A stretch of 64,000 bases of DNA from Nautilus pompilius (lineage: Eukaryota; Mollusca; Cephalopoda; Nautilida; Nautilidae), in contig JACATO010001074.1 of assembly GCA_018389105.1 (NCBI GenBank), positions 186,001-250,000 of the forward strand. Reading direction: 5' to 3'. Position 1 is the first letter of the stretch. Every line of letters begins with the position of its first letter. Shown here piece after piece: positions 1-12,700 of this stretch. Position numbers and translations under genes: made by a program. The notes beneath the pieces were generated by a model, which ran no database searches, was not told where the DNA came from, and worked only from the letters and a program-made list of their open reading frames with translations.

Positions 1-2715
1 CCAGCAGTCGTTCCTGTGCTGTTCTGTTTGTTTTGTTTTGTTTCTCTCCCCCCCCCCCCCCACCACCCCGTAAAAAGATCCAGGCGACGGCGAGCCCTTT
101 AACCCTGACGGACGGAATGTCTGCCCACTCTAAGCGCGGGAGATTTTTCCTATTTCATAACTTAAGTCTCTGCTTAGCGGTTTTCAGCATCTTCGGACGC
201 CGTTATTCGCCTCGGCATTCATTCGTTTGTTTTTCTTTAAATAGTAAAAACTTTTCGCGAACCAATTCCTGTAAATAGCTACCAACCGTCGCAGAGTGTT
301 CGTGTGGTCCGTCTGCGGGGAAATGTGGACAGACCGGGGTACGGGGGCGGCAGCGCGACTCCGGGGGTAAAGGTAGTTAGTTAGTTGTCTGTCGATGCTC
401 GAGACAGAGACAGAAGGCGCCAGGTTCATTTACAGCGTTTGAAAAATTGTAAGAGACAACTTGTTTATATTATACACCACATAGTACACGTTTAATAAGA
501 TCTTTATTTTTGTGGTGGGTTAGTGCATCTACTTGTCTATGTATATTTGGATGTATAATAATAATAGTATTGTTATTATTATCTGACAGTAGAGTAGATA
601 AAAAGCTAAAAAAAAAAGATTGATTTTTGCTGGTAAAATTCCACGCTAGAAGTAAAGTAAAAACTCCGCAGTGGAAAGGAGCGGACGTTCTGGAGCTCAC
701 TTCGCGCGGATTCCCATTAGAGGTGTAAATTAATGTAAAAGTTCGAGAGGGTTTCCGCACTTATCCTGTCTGATCGGGCCCACGCGCGTGCAATAAATAA
801 AGATTCTGGTTTCTTTTTTGTTTTTTTTTTATGCTTTTTAATTAAACCTTTTTTTGGGGAAGGGGGAGTCTGACCAGAGGCCGTGACGTCAGTGTCCGGG
901 ACAGTCAGTAATCGGCGGGAGGCCGCACGGGTCGATGTGGATAATTAAATGACTCTTGTGCCGTAGTTTCTTCCCCGGTTCTCGCGGACCCAGAGTGGCC
1001 ACTTACGAACTAGATCGCGTGCAATTTGACTGGGAGGAGCGGCCTAAGTGAAATAAAGGAGCGTAAACTATACGCGGCAGAAGTGAAAATCCTTTGGGAT
1101 TAAACAGGAAGCAATTTATCAACTATTTTGCTGAAACTTGTTTATTAATTATATTTTATTGTTTTTAAGTTTTACTCTCAACAACTAATTATGTGAAAGG
1201 GAGGGTAGCAAAGGGAAGCCTGTAGTGGGTGGGTGGGTGGATTGGGGGGTGGTCAGTCGGTGAGCAGGAGGCGCCGGGTGGGCTGTGGGAGTAAACTGAT
1301 TTCTCCATATCCATGTAGATTTTCGGTGCGGCAAGGGTTAGAAGGAAGGAATCTCCTTTTATTTTAACTGTAGATATCTCGATTGTTTTTCCTTCGTCGC
1401 CTTTACTTCTCTCAGCAGTCCCGCAGGTAACATTCACACGTCTGCCCAGCCTCGCCAAAACCGCTGACTTCACACGGAAAAAACACAACAACAACAACAA
1501 CAACAACAGCAAAACCATCCAACCCAGGGGAAAAAAAAAGAAGAAAGAAACAATTTGATAAGCGGTAATTTTCAAATGTTGACTTTAATTATTATATCTT
1601 ATTTCTTTCCAAGTAAGCAATCCTTGTCAAATATATTTTAAGCGGAATTGTTAATTACAACCCTTGGTTCACCTTCCTGTTATTAACCCTGGCCGAAGTT
1701 ACAAATTACAAGCAACACTAACCCTTCCTGCGAGATGCGTACATCACAAGTTAATTCTCCCCCATCTACAGACCCGACCTTCGTCAGCTTTTCACGTTAC
1801 AGCAGCAGATTATTGCACTTAACTTTTTTTTTCTTTTCTCACCCGTATACATTTCGATTTTTATAAAATTATGAAGCAGTTATTTGTTTGTTTTCTCCTA
1901 AAAGATAAGTCCTCATAACGATGCGCTCTCAGACCTTTTCTTCTTCCTCTTCTTCTTCTTCTTCTTATCAAGCGGGATACCGTGTTTTAGTTTTTTTTTT
2001 TTCTTAATACCGTCATGAATGTTTGTCCATGGAAGATCTAAAGGGTACAGCCGTACACAGCTACATTACACCCAACGAGCTATGCTTTAACCAGTTATTC
2101 TAGAACACTCTCGCTCTCCCTCAATGCTCGTTCGTGTCAGACTCTTTGCTTACACAGAGGGGGGAGATTTCTAAATCTAACGCCGATGTTATCTGCATTC
2201 GTTGCAATGACGACAAACAGGAGCTTGTCGCTCTCTTCACTTCTCAGTGAAGCTGACGATGTGACACAAATTCTATACTGAAAGCTCGCCACCAAGTACC
2301 AAAGCTTCCGGGCAGGTCAGGAGTTCATAAAACCTTGTGGATGCACGGTGTTTCATGCAGTGGTTTGTTTTTATTTCATAGTTGAAATTAGTATCGAATT
2401 AAACATCCTTTGAACCAGTGGGCGTTGTTACCACGGTTCCGTCCCCTTCTGATCAGCCGGGCTCGTGGATGAAGTACAAGAGGCAGTAATGATGTTAAAG
2501 TAATACTGAGAGTTAAATAGTCCCTTCTGTTCATTGGTATTTCTTTGCAGTCGCAAATGTATGAACCTTTTCTATAATAAAAAAAAAAAAGAGAGAGTGT
2601 AATAAGCTGACAAGCGAACCTTGGTCGCATTGTTTAGTGTCTGAGGCTGTCGTGTGGTGGCGACATTGTGTTAGTCCAGTTCTCCTCAACTGCCAACCGC
2701 TGAGGATCTGTGCAA
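1..2715. other. Non-coding stretch, no gene seen
   Basis: Holds poly-C (48-61), (CAA)n (about 1,486-1,508), TTC repeats (about 1,937-1,967) and the G-rich motif listed separately. The first 1 kb is relatively CpG-rich. Short ORFs lack splice context and family similarity. Confidence 0.5.
1226..1252 (+). other. G-quadruplex-type motif
   Basis: GTGGGTGGGTGGGTGG followed by GGGGGG within 27 nt: at least four G runs with short loops on the plus strand. Confidence 0.5.
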
Positions 2716-2811
2716 ACTACTACTACTACTACAACTACTACTACTACTACTACTAACTACTACTACTACTACTACTATACTACTACTACTACTACTTACT
2801 ACTACTACTAC

Positions 2812-2857
<46 letters not shown>
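2716..2857. repeat. (ACT)n-(AAT)n compound microsatellite
   Basis: About 95 bp of ACT triplets with small interruptions running straight into TAA triplets. The minus-strand ORF over it is a repeat artefact. Confidence 0.95.
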
Positions 2858-2858
<1 letters not shown>

Positions 2859-2995
2859 TCATCTTAATTATATGAAAGCCGGTATTCACTTATAAAATAG
2901 TTGGTGTAAGTTTAACTTCCATGAAGCACTTAACGCAGCTTCAAGTGCACGTTCACTGAATAATTTCCAAACACCGTTTTCACTATTTCATAAGC

Positions 2996-2998
<3 letters not shown>

Positions 2999-3033
<35 letters not shown>
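2999..3033. repeat. (TC)n microsatellite
   Basis: Uninterrupted TC dinucleotides. Confidence 0.95.
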
Positions 3034-3036
<3 letters not shown>

Positions 3037-4859
3037 TACCGTAACATTTTAATCCTTTTAAACTGACAACATTCCTGCGAAGTAGCATCGTTTTATGTTA
3101 TTGAGCTGTCTTTCAGCTGTTCTACTGCATCTTACAGGTGAATAAGTTTACACTCCGACGGGGTACATAAGGGGGAAAAGAAGCATCTTTTTCTTACGAG
3201 GGAAGTGATAAATCACGATATGCTAGTGGCACGTACTAATAAACCATATTGAAAAGTAGTAATTACAAGATATCACACTGCGAGATAAATACAGTATCAA
3301 ACTTATTCTGAAATAATTATGTTGCTATGTATTAGTGCTGATTTAATTATAACGTGTTCATTACCGCTGGGTTTTGATTCTTTGTTACGATGAAGAGAAG
3401 GTTAATTATAACATATGTAACCGGTAACTAAATACAAACAACGTCATAATTCGATTACAATAACAAAAGTAACAGGCCGCCGAACACAGACCGGCCTGAC
3501 TCAGGAATCTGTTGCTCGATTCTCGCAATCTCCGTTTATATGCGAAATGGCGCTACTTCAGAATATAGTAAGTGGATTAAGGTTTTTAATGTATAAAAAC
3601 ATATTTGAAATTCTCCTCACGTTTATTTTTAAAAAAAAAAACAACAAACAAACAACAAAAAAAAAAACCAGCAAAAAGAAAGAGAAGTAAACGGACTATG
3701 GCGGTTTTACCGATTCTGTGGAATATTTGTACGCAGATATTCACCACAACTGATGAGACTGTTGGGCCACCGCAGCGATTTTAAAAACCTGACTAACTGT
3801 TTCGATTTACATTTTACTGTTTATACCTTGAACGTTTTCACGATTTAAAAAAAAAATACTTCGCGAACTGTTTACCGTACGCACGGGCTTAATACAAGCT
3901 CTGGGATGTTAGCATGCAGGTGCGTGTCTCCGCTACCCGGCACGAAGTCGGAGTGTCGCTTCGTCAGGAAACTGGGGGTCGTCGGCGCATCTCGTTCGCT
4001 CGGCCATCTGCGTAGCTCCACCCGGGGGGGGGGTGGGCGAATTAAATTCACCGTCGGGAGGAAGGTGCCTCTTCTATTTCCCCTCCCCCTCCCCCTCACA
4101 TTTTTTATCAGTAGTGATTCTCTGCTTGTATAGTCCCGCTTCTCCGATAGCGAACAAATGGAAGTAAAGTAAGAGGTTCGTCTGGACAGCGGTGTGGTGA
4201 TGAAGTGAAGTGATGTCTGTTCGGGATGGAAGCAGATGCTAGATGTAACCTGCCGGTGGTGAGGGGTTGTTTGAGAATCGGTTGATGAAGTAAGTCTTCG
4301 TTGGCTCTCTGTTCCTAACGAAAAAGAAGCCCGACTTCTGTAAAGCGCCACCCCACTGTCAAAGCTCAGTACAGGGGCTGCTTCGTGTGTAGATAATTAT
4401 GTTAATACTATACAAACAGTGCTTCGCTGTACAAATGTCCCTGCAGCGTGGTTCTCGGGTAAACCGCTTGCTGTTCTTGCGTCCGTGGGCTGTCAGCATG
4501 CAGCAGTTGCTTCTCTTTTCACCGGTGATTGTACCTTATTTATCCTCACGCACAGACCGTCGTCCGGCCGGCACGGTGGGGTGGAGAGAAATACCTACCT
4601 GGTTTGACTGAGCCGCAGAGCGAAGGTGATGCTTATGACTGCGATGGTTCACCTCTAGATTGGTGAATTGCCCACGCCGATTAATTCTGCCTGCAGTTTT
4701 CACTTGTGAGAAACACAAATGAATCACAGTTGTGACTTTTCCTTTTTTAAAACAAAACATTAGAAGCACTTTGATTTTACTCCAGTTTCTGTTATCGTCA
4801 ATGTGCTCATTTGCTTTTTAAAGTATGGGGTTTTTTTTTCTAATTTAAAAAAACAACAA

Positions 4860-4862
<3 letters not shown>

Positions 4863-4890
<28 letters not shown>
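4863..4890 (+). repeat. (CAG)9 microsatellite
   Basis: Pure CAG run directly after (ACA)n. No ORF of note uses it as a polyglutamine stretch. Confidence 0.95.
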
Positions 4891-4891
<1 letters not shown>

Positions 4892-5783
4892 AATAAACGA
4901 ATGTCTTTAACAAAATAGTAAAATCTGTTTATCCTCTTTCCCCATTGAGTCCCAGGAAGGACGGCGGCGGGTCACCGGTCTCTGCTCCTGACGCTGATGC
5001 TCAACGATAGGCTAATGGCCAGTAAAGAGATCTCGATGGAAGTTGAGGAATTTTACACCTTTGGGCCTTTTTTTTTTTTTATCAAAGTTGTAACGATCTG
5101 CTGTGATCGAACCCTGAGCGGCCGCACAACTCGACAGCGTGGCGCTGGCTGATAAGCCGGCCCCAGCGCAGAAGCTCCGTGATGTCACCAGTTTATCGCT
5201 ATTTCTCAGCGCTTGCAACAATAGATTCTTCTTCTTCTTCCTCTTTTTTAAAATTATTAACAGGTGGACATCTTTCTCTCGGCCAAACGGATCCCATCGT
5301 CAAGCAAGAATATATTTCTGAGAATTTTCTTTTACCGCACTCGCAAAAAAAGGGTTTGGTTTGCTTTTTTTTGAAGCCGATCATCTTATTAGAAAAATAC
5401 AAGGACAGCAGAAAAGGGAAAGGCCAGTTTTCGCCATCCGTCAGGTTCTGAGTCGCAGACCATTTACGCTGAAATGGGTGGAGGATAAAGCTCATTATCT
5501 ATTTTCAGCCAGGTGCACTCCAGAAGAAACAAGAGAAAGCCCCAAATCCACGCCTTACCCGGGTCCATTCATTTCACTGGTTGGAGGGAGAAGAGAACAG
5601 CACCCACAAGTTACAGACTCGCTCTACTCGAATACTTTCAGAAATGTATTACATCAGAACTGGACGAAACCGAAGCGCATGTTAACATTTTTAAAAACCA
5701 GCGAACAGCGGAGTGCGCAAGGACACAGCTAGACGAACAAATCGCTGTGCTGTACCTATCAACATTAGCGGGCACGACTGGAT

Positions 5784-5826
5784 CATATATATATATATAG
5801 AGAGAGAGAGAGAAGAGAGAGAGAGT
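5784..5826. repeat. (AT)n-(AG)n microsatellite
   Basis: AT dinucleotides followed by AG dinucleotides with one AGAAG break. Confidence 0.95.
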
Positions 5827-6150
5827 AGTTTTTCCTGATAAAGCTATCACGAACAGAAAGGCTGCAGCAGTTAACGTAGACTGGCACATTCCTACAGAAT
5901 TCGTTTTCTTCTTAATTCTTCGCCGGAAAATTGGCTGCGGGCGACTAACATCTGAAGACTCATCCATATTTGTTGTGAATTTTACACTGGTTTTTAATCC
6001 CATGCCGTAGTGGCAAACCCTCTAAGCAACAGTGTTATATTTTAAAGTATACAGTTTCCTATTTGCCATATTTTTTTCAAAAAACAAACGATAACAAAAC
6101 GATTTCTTATAGTGGCTGGGTAAATAGTGAGTTACTTTAAATAAAAAGAA

Positions 6151-6186
6151 AACACACACACACACACACATATATATATAATATAT
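6151..6186. repeat. (AC)n-(AT)n microsatellite
   Basis: AC dinucleotides running into AT dinucleotides. Confidence 0.95.
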
Positions 6187-7706
6187 GTATCTGGTTTTAC
6201 TGACTGTAATAAGAACAAACTAGAAAGAATTTTTTTTTTAAGTGTTAAATTTTATAGCAAATTTCAGCCCTTAAAATATTTTCGCAAAATTAGAAGTCTA
6301 GCAAACAGCGTAATTCTAAAGTTCATTTGTTTACATTCTTCTATTATTATTATTACTAATACTATAAACTAAAAACTGCGCTTCTCCACTAAGCCAGGCT
6401 AATCCAGCCAGATGGTAACGGAGATGTTATCTTACCTTCAATGTAGACCGGGTAAAGCCGTAAATGTTTTTATTAAAGCTGAATATCGGGGAAAGTGCGC
6501 CAAGCAGAAATTTAAAATACATTGTAACAAAGATATTTATTTACTATGGCATTAATATATATATATTTGTTTAAAAGATTGTTCCGATTAATATATTTTT
6601 TTTTTTTATCATTTAAAATCTGTCTAGAGAAATCAGGGCTTCCCAAGTACATCCAACAGTTGTTGTTGTTGTTGTTGTTTTTCATGGGCTACGTACTGTA
6701 GCTAGCAGACGGGAGCAACTTCGCTGAAAGAAAACCTTATTCGAAAACAAACAAACAACCTAGACACGTGATGGAGTGAATGCTTGCTTTGAAAAGTAAG
6801 CTTATTTAATTTAATAATTGGGACGTATATGTAATCTACGAAACCTTTCACTACGCTGAACACTAAGTCAACTTTGTGTCGGTTGAATTCATTTCGCCAG
6901 AATTGTCCACCTGGTTGCACCACAGGTATGGCACGTGATATTTTGACAATGAATTTTCTCATTTCATTCAACTGTTTAGATATGTTTTGTTTGCGCATGA
7001 TTTTTTAATTGCTTAATAGTTCTTTAAATTATATAAATTATCCGGAAGTCCGGCTTAAAACCGATAATTTATGATGTGCTGGACCATAACAGATTTATAT
7101 GCTTCAAGAAAAACGCATAAACATTTTTCATTGTCACACATTAGAGACAGTTGCCGTACTGTAAGAAAGGAAGGGGGGGCTACTCTACACACGTTTATTT
7201 TAGTTTTTCTTTACTCAAAACTTCGTTTTATGTCGTCTTTAAATAATTTCATAATCGTTTTTTTTTTTTTTTTCCAAGCTTAGGTGAATGTCGGCCGTTT
7301 TGAGGCGATTCCCGCTATTTTTACGCGCACCGGTTTGACACCCGTCCTATATTCACAGTGAACCGGGTAGCAGTGCTACATTTACAAATAGCAGCCAGCA
7401 CGTCTCCCATCTGCTGAGCGGTGTGTACCCCGTGTAATCGTCGTGCGATTTATACTCAGCCATCGGATCGCGGAAAGTCCTGCAGATAGTTTCGGCTCTT
7501 CCTTGTTTTAACTTATCTGTAAAAATAAATTAATACATGAAATTGTCTCGCGAATTTTCCCTACTTAGAAGAGGGTGCTGAGTGTAAAAGAGCTCTTGTC
7601 CGCAATCCCGCTGTTCCAAACCATTTTGAAAATATTTTGTCAGGGTGAAAATGGCAACAGATCGTCGGCATAAGTTCGTCACTGACCTTCGCCCTGCCCG
7701 CTCCCT

Positions 7707-7709
<3 letters not shown>

Positions 7710-7762
<53 letters not shown>

Positions 7763-7763
7763 C
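7710..7763. repeat. (CA)n microsatellite
   Basis: CA run with one CCA break; ORFs over it are artefacts. Confidence 0.95.
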
Positions 7764-10311
7764 GTCGATTTCTAACCACTGCCTTCGGGTTCCCTCTCCC
7801 CAACCCAGCCCCACCTGTCTGCGTGGATGCAAGGGCGGGTTTTTGAATAAGTCAGTACCTTCGAGTTGGCTTCCTTAAAACCAGGGGGGCTCATAAGCAG
7901 AGAAAGAAGATGGTGAACGAATACGACGCCCGACCTACGCACACGTGCGTTAAGACACACACACACAGCACCCACCTTCCTCCTCCCCGCACCACACCCA
8001 CAGTCGATAGGCGGCTGGCCTAACAGATGCGTGTCCAACCCGAGATAGATTATTAAAGATCTCCGCGATGGCAGCTTCGCGTTTCTCCGTCTCGCACCAA
8101 TTAGCGGGAGAACGGGGATGTAAGCTGAAGTTTTCAGGGAGAATCGCATCGGCTGTGAGAGATCGGGGTCGTAGATGCGTGCTCCGATGAAAATAAAATG
8201 CAACGAAAAAGGTGCACCGGGGGTTTTAGTCTCTAACGGTTTTTTTTCAGGCTGAGCAAAGAACGAAAATAAAACAAACAAAACAAAAAGACCCCCCCCA
8301 CCCTTTAAGTATCCCTCTCAGATTCCTATAGCGGTCATTAATTTCGAGTGGTGTAAAGCCTCGGTCTCTCCAGTCACCAGCCTCTCTGTGTGTGTGTGCG
8401 TGCGTTGGGAAATCGACGAGGCGGTTACAAATGCACTTCAAAGTCATTCATATTCTATCCGTGCCTTTCTCTTTCTAATCACCAAAGGTATTCAGTTCTC
8501 TGTATCTTTCTTTCCCCCCTTCTTTCTTTCTCTCCATTCACAGCATTTGCTACTCGCTAGTTATCTGTTTCTATTTATTTATTTATTACATCTTTGAACT
8601 TTGATTGCAGATACATGGGAATATTTAATTCTTTTTTATCATTATCTATAAATATGCACTGTGATGTTTTATTTATCATAAAATTGCAAGTATATACTGA
8701 TGTAGATAAAGCGAACTTAAACGGCACGTCAAGTAAAAGGACATCCTCGCAACCTCTATTATATATATATATATATATATAATATATTTGGTATAATAAA
8801 TCAGCGCCTAGAATCTACAGGCATCTTGTATTAGTAATGCAGATCTAATTGGCTTATATGTTAAATGGTGCGGTGTTTGCGGACTGACTTACGGAAAATG
8901 TCACTTTAAACCCATTTGCATGTTACACTGCTGTTTTATTTATTTAAAAAAAAGAAGGTGCAGTGTGTTTATTTATTGTTGAAAAAACAACCAAAACCTT
9001 TGATAATAAGCGAAGAACTAAATTTGAATAATTGGAACATGTTTTACTATAATGAACATTACTCAGAGTTGTAATGATGTGTGTGTGTGTGTAGGAGACT
9101 GGTTGAAAGATGCACAAAACAAGACAAATAGGGGGGATCAATAGACTTACTTTTAATCCCATATTTTCTCCCCGCTGAACCACAGCGGCGACTGATTAAA
9201 TTTCAGCTCTCTGTTGATGAGCTAACCGCCAGCGCCATATGTTCCTATACGTAGTTGTTTTTCGCCGGTCTCCAGTAGCAGGCACGGGAATAATCAAAGA
9301 AATCCCAGCACAGACGTAATTACCACATTACTGTAGTTCTTACGGTAAACACTGGAGATTCTCCAGCCCCGAACTCAGGAAATTGGACTGCTGCTGAAGA
9401 CCAAGTTCGATAAAGATTCTACCTGCGTGCCAACGAAATCGAAATACTCCTTCCTTAAATCTATGCTACCACTAGCACAAAACAAATTGTATCAGTCACC
9501 AGACCAGGAAGAGCATACCTTCTTTCAGAGTTTATGCGTTTTATTTATTATAAAATAGTGGAATTATCAGTTTCTCCGGTTTTTCCCCCTAATTTTATGT
9601 TTAGAAAAATTCTTCATTCGGAAAAGTTCAAATTTATAACTTTTATCTTTGGTGTTGCAACCTATGAATAGTCAGAATGGTGCGAAATGTAGATGACCGC
9701 ATGACAGTTTCCAAACATTTGTCGATATTAGATCTTAAACTTTAAATCGCCATTTTTACGACTATAACTATTGCTAGTACCTTCTTGTTTTGTTGAATTC
9801 ACGATTAAATTATGATTTTAGTTTGTTTGATTAAATTTTTTTTAATTGAAAAACCAGAATAGCATAAACGGAATAAAAAGCTTTCACTTTCTTATTCAGC
9901 TATAACAAAATCGATTTTATTCTTCTTAAGATTTTAGTTTTTTGTGTCACGTATGTTTTAAATGTGATTCTTGTAGGCTAAAGCTTAAAAACATTTTTTT
10001 TTAAATTAGTGTGATTTTTGATTAACAGATAACTGGCATATTTCTGTAAGAAGTTCTAAAAGACAAACAACAACAACAACAACAAACAGTGATAAACAAC
10101 GAGAACACGATGTGAGGGAACTTCATTGTACAGTAAGATTATAAACTAATATAAAAAAATTATACTTATTAAGTTAAGACTGTCACTAAATTAGTGCCAA
10201 TTGAGCTATTTCCCATTAAATTTTTAGACACTTTAAAAAAATCGACAAAATCTTGTTAATATTTTGTAGTAAGCAAACATATTGTAATGAAATGTATGCC
10301 TCTTTTGAATT

Positions 10312-10325
10312 GAGAGAGAGAGGAG

Positions 10326-10391
<66 letters not shown>

Positions 10392-10466
10392 AGAGAGAGA
10401 GAGAGAGAGATGAAGAGAGAGATGAAGAGAGAGAGAGAGAGAGATGAAGAGAGAGAGAGAGAGAGA
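10312..10466 (-). repeat. GA array with GATGAAGAG inserts
   Basis: (GA)n with repeated GAGATGAAGAGAG. Its reverse complement, CTCTTCATCTC, equals the insert of the 45.0 kb array, so the two arrays are opposite-strand members of one family. Confidence 0.85.
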
Positions 10467-10749
10467 ATTATAAATTATACAATCTTACAACAGCAGATAT
10501 ATTTAATGACTAAGCAATTGATTTTAAATGTAAGTTTCATTAACAATTTTTGTCCTTCATCGCTAAACAGAAATCACTGGCGTTAATTTATGCTACTACG
10601 TAATGACGTCTTAGAAACGCTATAACAGGCAAGTAAATCGAACTCAATATCCCATTTATGTGGATAGCGCGTTTTTGCAGCACAGCAAAGACACCCTAAT
10701 CAATACATGAGTAACACGCGAACACAGTGGCCCACATATATATATATAT

Positions 10750-10798
<49 letters not shown>

Positions 10799-12230
10799 CA
10801 CACACATGCGTGCTATGTTATAGATAGATGCTTCTTTTTCTTCTTGCTGTTTATATAATCAATCACCATGAAAACACAAAAGAGTTACTGTAATTTATGA
10901 CATTTAAATCACTTAATGACTTTGGTTTCTGGAGAAGTTTTTGTCTATGTAAATATGAAAAGTTGATATCTCAAAACGGTAAAAACATTTTGTAAAGATT
11001 ACTTTTTTAAAAAAAATAACATCAGACGATTGAAGTTAATTCTTGAAATTTTAACTGTATCTTTATTTGAAAAAAAAAACATTCCTTAGAATTAAAATAG
11101 GGGGTTCAAATTAAATACGGTTGAAATAGCACCGACTTAATGGAATGTGGCCTGCTTTCATTTGAAGCCCTAAGTATATAGGGATATAAATAAATCAATG
11201 TGTATATATATATATAATGTAAGTGCGTTTTTCTTTCTTTTATTACATACCAAAGCAAATATTTTTGGTTAATCTTGCCACCAAGTTTGTCATTCACACG
11301 TGAATGGCATAATTTTCATCCTCTTGATTGTCATTTAATGGCTTTTGTCATATATTGGACATCGCTAAAACAATGCTTTAATAATCAATAAAATAAAGGA
11401 ACATTTTCACATTAAATATATTCTATGCTAGTTATATATAATTCATTTTTAGTGTTCTAGAATTGTGGAAAATAATGCATGTAAGTAAAATTATAATATT
11501 CTAGTAAAGAATACCTGAATAAGGGTTGTCAGGTAACGTCTAGAAAAAAAAGGTAGATCTGGGATATGTCGCATAGGCTTAAAACATCCACCGTCTCGAT
11601 TCCCGTTAATACAGATTCTCTAGCTTGCACTCGGAACTGATAGAGCGGCACGTACATCCACTATGGACGTGGGTCTTTTTGCGGTTCACACGCATAACAA
11701 GGCCTAAACCGAACGATAATAGTTAGCTGAAAAAAGAACACTGTCTCTGTTTGTTACCTAGGCACAGGTATTTTCTGCTTAAGTCAAAGACGATGTCGGA
11801 CTGGTTGTTTTCCTTAAGAACAAATGCCCATCTCCGCCCCATAAAGATAAGCTAGAATAATAAGAGTAAAAAAGACTAAAATGGCTTTCACAGGAAAGAG
11901 ATCGTTATGAAATCACTTTACTTCACCTACTTGTGTTATGGAAAGTTTTACTTAAAAAAGAAAACTAAATTAACTTTGTGTTTGGTGATGTGAAATGTAA
12001 TGAGCTAGTAGCAACATGTGTGCGCGTGTTCATTATAGGGTCTTTAAAAAAGGATCCGCGTGCAGTATTTTCCCAGTTTTTAAGTATTTTTTTGCATTTA
12101 GTAGTGATTCCATTCTCGCGTTTTTTTGTTGTTTTTTTTTTTAAGTTTTGAAGTGTTTGCCTACATAGAAAAGCAGCAACTTTTTCTTTCTTTTCATTTT
12201 TAGAAATTAAAAAAAAAAATATTATTCCAA
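10467..12230. other. AT-rich non-coding stretch
   Basis: Apart from the TA/CT/CA tract and a short (TA)n at about 11,201-11,215, nothing recognised. Confidence 0.5.
10735..10806. repeat. (TA)n-(CT)n-(CA)n microsatellite
   Basis: Three dinucleotide blocks in succession. Confidence 0.95.
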
Positions 12231-12700
12231 ACATCGCGTGACCGCCACACCATCGGCCTATAGTAGGCTAACATCTCGTGACCGCACGTTCTCCCTATCT
12301 CTCTTCAGTAGCTAGCGTCACGTGAAACGCATCCTTTCCGTCTGCCTGTAATAAGGCAACATCTCGTGACAACACGTTCTATCCTCGTGTAATAAGCTAA
12401 CAACTTCTGACTGACTACGCGTTCTATCTCCATCTTCCTGTAGTAGGTTAGCGCAACGCGATTTCTCCGTCTCGCTTATCTTCCCGCGGTTAGACTGACA
12501 CTCTCGTGACTAGACGTTGTTGTTTTTTTGTGTGTCTACCTGTAGTAGGCTAGTATCTCGTGACCGACCACGTGTTCTCCCTAGCCGCCCCACCCACCCC
12601 CCTGCGACCACGCGTTTCTCTCTGTCTCTAATAGGCTAACAACTTCTTGACTACAAGTTTTCCCGACGACCGCCTGTTCCCTCCTTGGCTAACATTGGTG
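12231..12700. repeat. Degenerate short tandem array with CTCGTGAC core
   Basis: About ten diverged units of 40-60 bp built on GTAGTAGGCTAACATCTCGTGACC followed by a CGTTCTCCCT-type pyrimidine tail. Recognisable cores lie near 12,271, 12,313, 12,365, 12,399, 12,450, 12,503, 12,547, 12,605, 12,632 and 12,688. Several contain CACGTG or CACGCG. The spacing is irregular and the copies are old. Confidence 0.65.

Larger units (their letters stand above)
2858..10311. other. Non-coding stretch between microsatellites
   Basis: AT-rich DNA with scattered CpG-richer patches (3,900-4,620, 4,950-5,170, 7,290-8,400) and no recognisable protein. Includes poly-G at 4,025-4,034, (TTG)n at 6,659-6,678 and (AT)n at 8,760-8,781. 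ORFs up to 169 codons show no motif I recognise. Confidence 0.5.

Noticed and set aside
12231..12700. CRISPR-like direct repeats
   Set aside because: Repeats are diverged, spacing is irregular, and the window is animal DNA with no cas genes.
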